This document shows, piece after piece, positions 60,499 through 64,000 of a stretch of DNA of 64,000 nucleotides (the stretch's first letter is position 1; each line of letters starts with the position of its first letter). Both the position numbers and the translations under genes were made by a program. Source of the DNA: Amphibalanus amphitrite (taxonomy: Eukaryota; Arthropoda; Thecostraca; Balanomorpha; Balanidae). The stretch lies in NCBI RefSeq assembly GCF_019059575.1, contig NW_024881676.1, positions 684,501 through 748,500 on the forward strand, written 5' to 3'. The notes beneath the pieces are model-generated. The model made no database searches. It was not told the DNA's origin and worked only from the letters and a program-made list of their open reading frames with translations.

Positions 60499-62372
60499 CA
60501 TGGGCGGCGCCACCGGGGGGGACGGGGGGGACAGGTCCCCCGCTTTCGAAAGTTTGGGGGGTACAGTACCCCCCTATCGGCGAGGCCCGTTCAATAGTGG
60601 ATAATAATGCATTTTAGAGTTATCCGTCGCATTTAATGCATCGTTGGTTAATCAAGGCAGGTTCTGAATAAAGATTGCTGTTGGGATGTATCGCAGGGGG
60701 TCCTGGCCATCTGCAAAAGGTGTGGAGCTGTGATGCCTGTAGTTATAAGGTGATCGGCAGGGCCTCGGGGATCGTGCCCCCCCCCCCTTTATGGGGGCGC
60801 CAGGCAGGGTTATTACCTCCCCACCTCACTGCCAGACCCCATTGCCGACAAAACCAAGGTTACTGAAATTCCATAGATTTCCGTTACTATATGGATATTT
60901 TCCATTCCTAATTAGTCAAATTCAAGCATGGCAGTTCTACCACAGGAACCATTTGAAATCTATTGCCATTTAACCCCAGCGCTTGTGGGGAGAAGTGTTC
61001 GGATAGATCACAGGCAGGACCAAAAAAGCACGCAGTAGCCCAAGACCTTATAATTGGGTAGCATCGGCTCCCTCTCGTCAAGGGGCTCGATAGCACTCGT
61101 TTTTTTTTTTCTTCTGCTTACCGAAGAGATGCAAAACTAAGTTCGGTCGGCGGCCGAACGGCTGGGGGTCTAATCGAGCCCCACCTCCCCTTCTTACGTC
61201 AGCGGCTGTGAAAATGCCATTACCAGCTGTTGAAACATGGCAGTTGCTTTTGCATGAGTGCACGAAGGGTTTAAGGTACGTGATACGTGAAAGGTTCTAC
61301 ATGAAAATTGAGATACACCAGCTTATCAAATTGTGTTCACTGTGGTGCGCTCGGTTTTACCTTGACTAGTCTTTGAATTCTGGGGTGAAACAGACCAGTC
61401 AAGAAACCTGTTCCATAAGGAGAGCCACTAATGCAAAAGAGATGAGGGATGAGGTTTCCAGAGACCTTCATTACCTCCCAAAGGGGGTGCCCCGCCATTT
61501 GCCAATCCCTGCTGTAGTTGTTACGATTGGAGGGAGGGTGAATATGAGAACGACTGCAGGTCGTGCCAGCTCGATCATGACGAACACAATGGTGCCGACA
61601 TCACAGCTCTACTGCCATTTTTGACGAAGTTAATCAACAAGGACCGGAATCCTACCCTGGGGCATTTCACCTGCAGAGGTCGTCGGACCTGAGACCCTTT
61701 CACTCAATTTTTTTTTCAACGGTGCATGCGCTCGTTTTTCCCGCGAAGCTCTCGGTAAGTAACATCCATCAGAAAGTGTGATCAAATAACGGCTGGTGAC
61801 CTTCCATGACCTAGCATGACCTTTTGAGTGACCACGCACCGATGACATGACCACTGACGGCTAGCCAGTAGCTGCACCCTGCCCGTTGCATATGGAACAG
61901 GTGGTGATGTCATGATTCTGAAATTATATTGCAGTTTTGGCGCACTTGACAGAGCAGAAGACATTCCCACTTTTCCTCCATGACTATAGACGTATGATGG
62001 TGAAGCCATGAAGCTGACCAGACGTAAGATCGAAAATTTGAAAGTACGAAACGTAAGAATAGTTGGCACTGCTACTCATACCTAAGCAATTCGCAGCTTG
62101 TAGGAAACCAGCTTTGAGTTGGCAAGACTACAAATTTTGATTTAGAGGCAAGGATGCTTGAAAAGGTGATCGATCTTAGGTGTCCTAGGATAAGTTTGGA
62201 AACGGGATGCACCATTCGATGTGTTTTGGGCTTTGCGGGCTTTGCCAAGTTTCGCGGCGTTACGTGCCTCGTTTTTTTTTCATGCACGATCAGTATCTAC
62301 TCTTGGGATTTTCGGTCATGGCAAGCCCCCGTCCCCGTCCCCCCCTATCGAAAATCCGTGGCGCCGCCCCTG
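60499..62372. mobile_element. Non-autonomous hAT transposon, 1,874 bp
   Basis: The ends CATGGGCGGCGCCAC and (reverse complement of the right end) CAGGGGCGGCGCCAC form a 14/15 terminal inverted repeat. They are flanked by the perfect 8-bp duplication GTCGTGAC at 60,491-60,498 and 62,373-62,380. The other LTR shows the empty site with a single copy. Both subterminal regions have G-rich tracts (GGGGGACGGGG). No transposase (DDE, hATC, BED finger) was recognised, so it depends on a partner. It must be younger than the LTR element it interrupts. Confidence 0.9.
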
Positions 62373-63307
62373 GTCGTGACCGTCCAGCGCCCGGCCAGGC
62401 GGCCGGAGCCGCCGCCGGCGCCGTGATGCCTGCCGCTGGTCTCTCGTGGGCTGTCCACGGTGTCAGATGTGAGCCGAGAGCGAAGAGCGGCGTGGGATCC
62501 GTCGTCCGAGAGAGAGCCAGAGAGCGTGGAATGCGTCGTCCGAGAGAGCTTTTCAGTTCCGTTTCATCAACTTATACTTCTGATGACGTCATACTTCAGA
62601 GGGCCGGGCAGCATCACCTTGTCCAATCTCCGTCCTCCATTCTCAGAAGCTGCACTCGGCTCCGCCCTCGAAAGTTCGTGATTTGCTGACAAAGTTCGGT
62701 TCCCCTCCGGCCATGGCAGTCGCACCCTTTCACGCAGCGATCGGGTGGAATTCGCCGCCGGCGCTCACGGCGCCTGAGGCGCCAGGTGGCGGGCCTGGCC
62801 CTCTGCTCCCCTTGTTTTGAAGTCAGGTCCGGCCAGATGTCCTATATTTTGTCGTTGGCGACCGAGTTCCATTTCATCCTGTTTTCGTACAACCCGGGTC
62901 GGTCTCCGCTCCCCTTTCTTGTTTTGGTTCAAATCAGGGCCGGTCTGCACTCCCCTCTCCTTGTTCTCTGGCGGGGTGCCGAGCGTGGGACAGAGTCTTG
63001 TTTTCCAAAGGCTAAACTGATTAATGGCTCGAGGCTGGCAGAATGGCGCGTTTCGGTATGCTCTTTGTTGGCTTCAGATCCGAGTTCTCATGAAGTGGGG
63101 TGGTCATCTATAGAGGACCCCTGTTTGTCAGAGCCGACTTCGCCGTCTGCGTGGACGCCAGCTGGGACGGAGAGAGGGTATCACAGCCGATTTAGTCGGC
63201 TGACCGTGTCTGTGCGGCGCTCGCAGATGGCCGTGTTTCAGCTTGTGGCACAGCTTGCAGTTCAGCATGAAAGATGAAAAAAATGTAACGCATCTGCGTT
63301 ACACGTA

Positions 63308-64000
63308 CATTTAGATCAGTATCGTTGTTTTGGGTACTCAGTTCGGCGGCAATGCGGGGCCCGACAGAGACGAAGAAGGAGTTCAGATCGTCGGGAGATA
63401 GATCGGGCTGAATATTTGGACCATCTTTCTTTCCGGCGATCACTGATTTGATGCTTTGCCAGACTTTGTTTACCCCACGCTCGCTGATCTCGTTTTGGAG
63501 GACGTGACGGCGGTCTCGGCGTAAGGCGGCACGGACGGAGCGGTTAAGAGCCTTATACTCGGGAGACTCGCGGCCTAGCCGACGTAACGCGGAGCGACGT
63601 CTGGACATAATGTCGCGGGTGGCGGCAGATACAGGGGGCGCTGTAGGATTTCTTATCAGCACATTTTTGAGGGGGGCATGGTCGTCGAAGACAGGTAGAA
63701 AGTTGTCTAAAAAGACCTGCCACTTGTCAGCAACAGACGTCGAGTTATAAACTTCCTGCCAATCGACACTCAGCAGCTCTTGGTTGATAGAGTGAACGTC
63801 CGCTTGGTTAAGTGATCTAGATTGGATGACAGTTGGTTTTAGGCGCTGCTTAGGCACGTCGACGGTCACGTGGATGAGTTTGTGTGGGCTGAAATGGCAA
63901 TGGACTACGCTATAAGAACGCACAAATTTTCGGTTTTGTACAATGCACACGTCCAAGAGAGAACCGGTAGTGAATGTTGATGTTGTCACGAGTTGATCCA
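63308..64000 (-). CDS. LINE ORF2, endonuclease end and linker
   Basis: It encodes TTSTFTTGSLLDVCIVQN, the T-x-SLLD-I-T motif of the APE-type endonuclease, then HFSPHKLIHVTV where the catalytic SDH motif is expected (SPH here, so the Asp is not conserved). A basic linker follows (MSRRRSALRRLGRESPEYKA, RRDRRHVLQNEI, NKVWQSIKSVIAGKK, FFVSVG), typical of the region just before RT. The piece ends at the LTR insertion after DLNV. The 5' end is outside the window. Confidence 0.85.

Larger units (their letters stand above)
50417..63303 (-). mobile_element. Non-autonomous LTR retrotransposon with giant LTRs (LARD-like)
   Basis: It consists of two direct terminal repeats of about 4.34 kb around a 2.33-kb internal region, inserted in a LINE with a CGTA duplication. 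The ends are TG...CA. On the minus strand the right-hand LTR is the 5' LTR; next to it, after four bases, lies a primer-binding-site-like TGGCGCACCCAACGTGGGGC (57,061-57,080). A weak purine tract precedes the other LTR (54,756-54,775). No gag, protease, RT, RNase H or integrase was recognised, so it looks complete in outline but non-autonomous, as in LARDs. The LTRs are nearly identical, so insertion was recent. One LTR carries a later hAT insertion. The parent family is unknown; a gypsy-like parent is a guess. Confidence 0.8.
57085..63303 (-). repeat. LTR, right copy (5' LTR in element sense), with hAT insertion
   Basis: It is the same sequence as 50,417-54,755, with an offset of 6,668 up to the hAT element. 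It is 6,219 bp as it stands and 4,337 bp without the hAT and one target duplication, that is within 2 bp of the other LTR. The high identity over the whole length points to a recent insertion. Confidence 0.85.
48603..64000 (-). mobile_element. LINE (CR1/L2/Jockey group), split by an LTR element, runs off the window
   Basis: A minus-strand non-LTR retrotransposon in two pieces: 63,304-64,000 (end of endonuclease and linker) and 48,603-50,416 (reverse transcriptase and 3' end). Without the 12.9-kb insertion and its 4-bp duplication the two reading frames meet in register. The 3' end is a (ATACA)n-like tail, seen on the plus strand as TTGTATTGTATTGTATTA at about 48,605-48,622, typical of microsatellite-tailed CR1/L2-type LINEs. 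About 2.5 kb of LINE is visible; the 5' part lies beyond 64,000. Copies with a long open RT frame imply that it was young when interrupted. Confidence 0.9.

Noticed and set aside
50413-63307. Simple tandem or segmental duplication of 6.67 kb
   Set aside because: TG...CA ends, a CGTA duplication restoring the LINE frame and a PBS-like sequence fit an LTR element better; an assembly duplication would not produce these borders.

Overview
The window is nuclear DNA of an animal, most likely an arthropod and plausibly a crustacean. The genes have spliced exons with GT/AG borders. The TRPA channel is of the pyrexia/painless type, the kinesin resembles Costal-2/KIF7, and LINE, LTR and hAT elements are present. 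The species cannot be named from the sequence.

Layout. (1) 1-22,684: no convincing exon. This is probably the long intron between the CUT-domain exon (not in the window) and the homeodomain exons of a ONECUT gene. It alternates GC-rich and AT-rich blocks and holds paired TGACGTCA sites, a nuclear-receptor half-site cluster, a tRNA-derived SINE-like unit and several small tandem repeats. (2) 22,685-24,859 (+): the last two exons of onecut, with the intervening intron carrying a 293-bp hAT MITE; a probable 3'UTR follows. (3) 30,094-44,622 (-): a kinesin-4-type gene, 16 exons whose splice phases all agree, 1,298 codons visible, first exon missing. Its motor domain keeps the P-loop but has lost both switch motifs and the YRDSKLT motif. 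Its largest exon carries a Gln/Asn/Met-rich segment. (4) 35,347-38,025 (+): an 892-residue TRPA channel nested on the opposite strand inside the 5.4-kb intron 8 of the kinesin. (5) 44,623-48,602: non-coding DNA with an AT-rich island and a degenerate GC-rich minisatellite. (6) 48,603-64,000 (-): a LINE of the CR1/L2/Jockey group, split by a 12.9-kb LTR element, which in turn has a 1.87-kb hAT element in one LTR.

The most unusual object is the LTR element at 50,417-63,303. Its LTRs are about 4.34 kb, longer than its 2.33-kb internal region, and it has no recognisable gag or pol. In architecture it resembles the LARD elements described in plants. Each LTR carries a six-copy 136-bp tandem array and three related modules of about 150 bp. 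A clean 4-bp target duplication, a primer-binding-site-like sequence and near-identical LTRs mark it as a young non-autonomous insertion.

As for function, onecut is a developmental (mainly neural) transcription factor. The kinesin is probably a Hedgehog-pathway scaffold rather than a motile motor, and the TRPA gene is probably a thermal or nociceptive cation channel. Nothing seen ties the three into one pathway beyond their physical arrangement: onecut and the kinesin converge, and the channel is nested.
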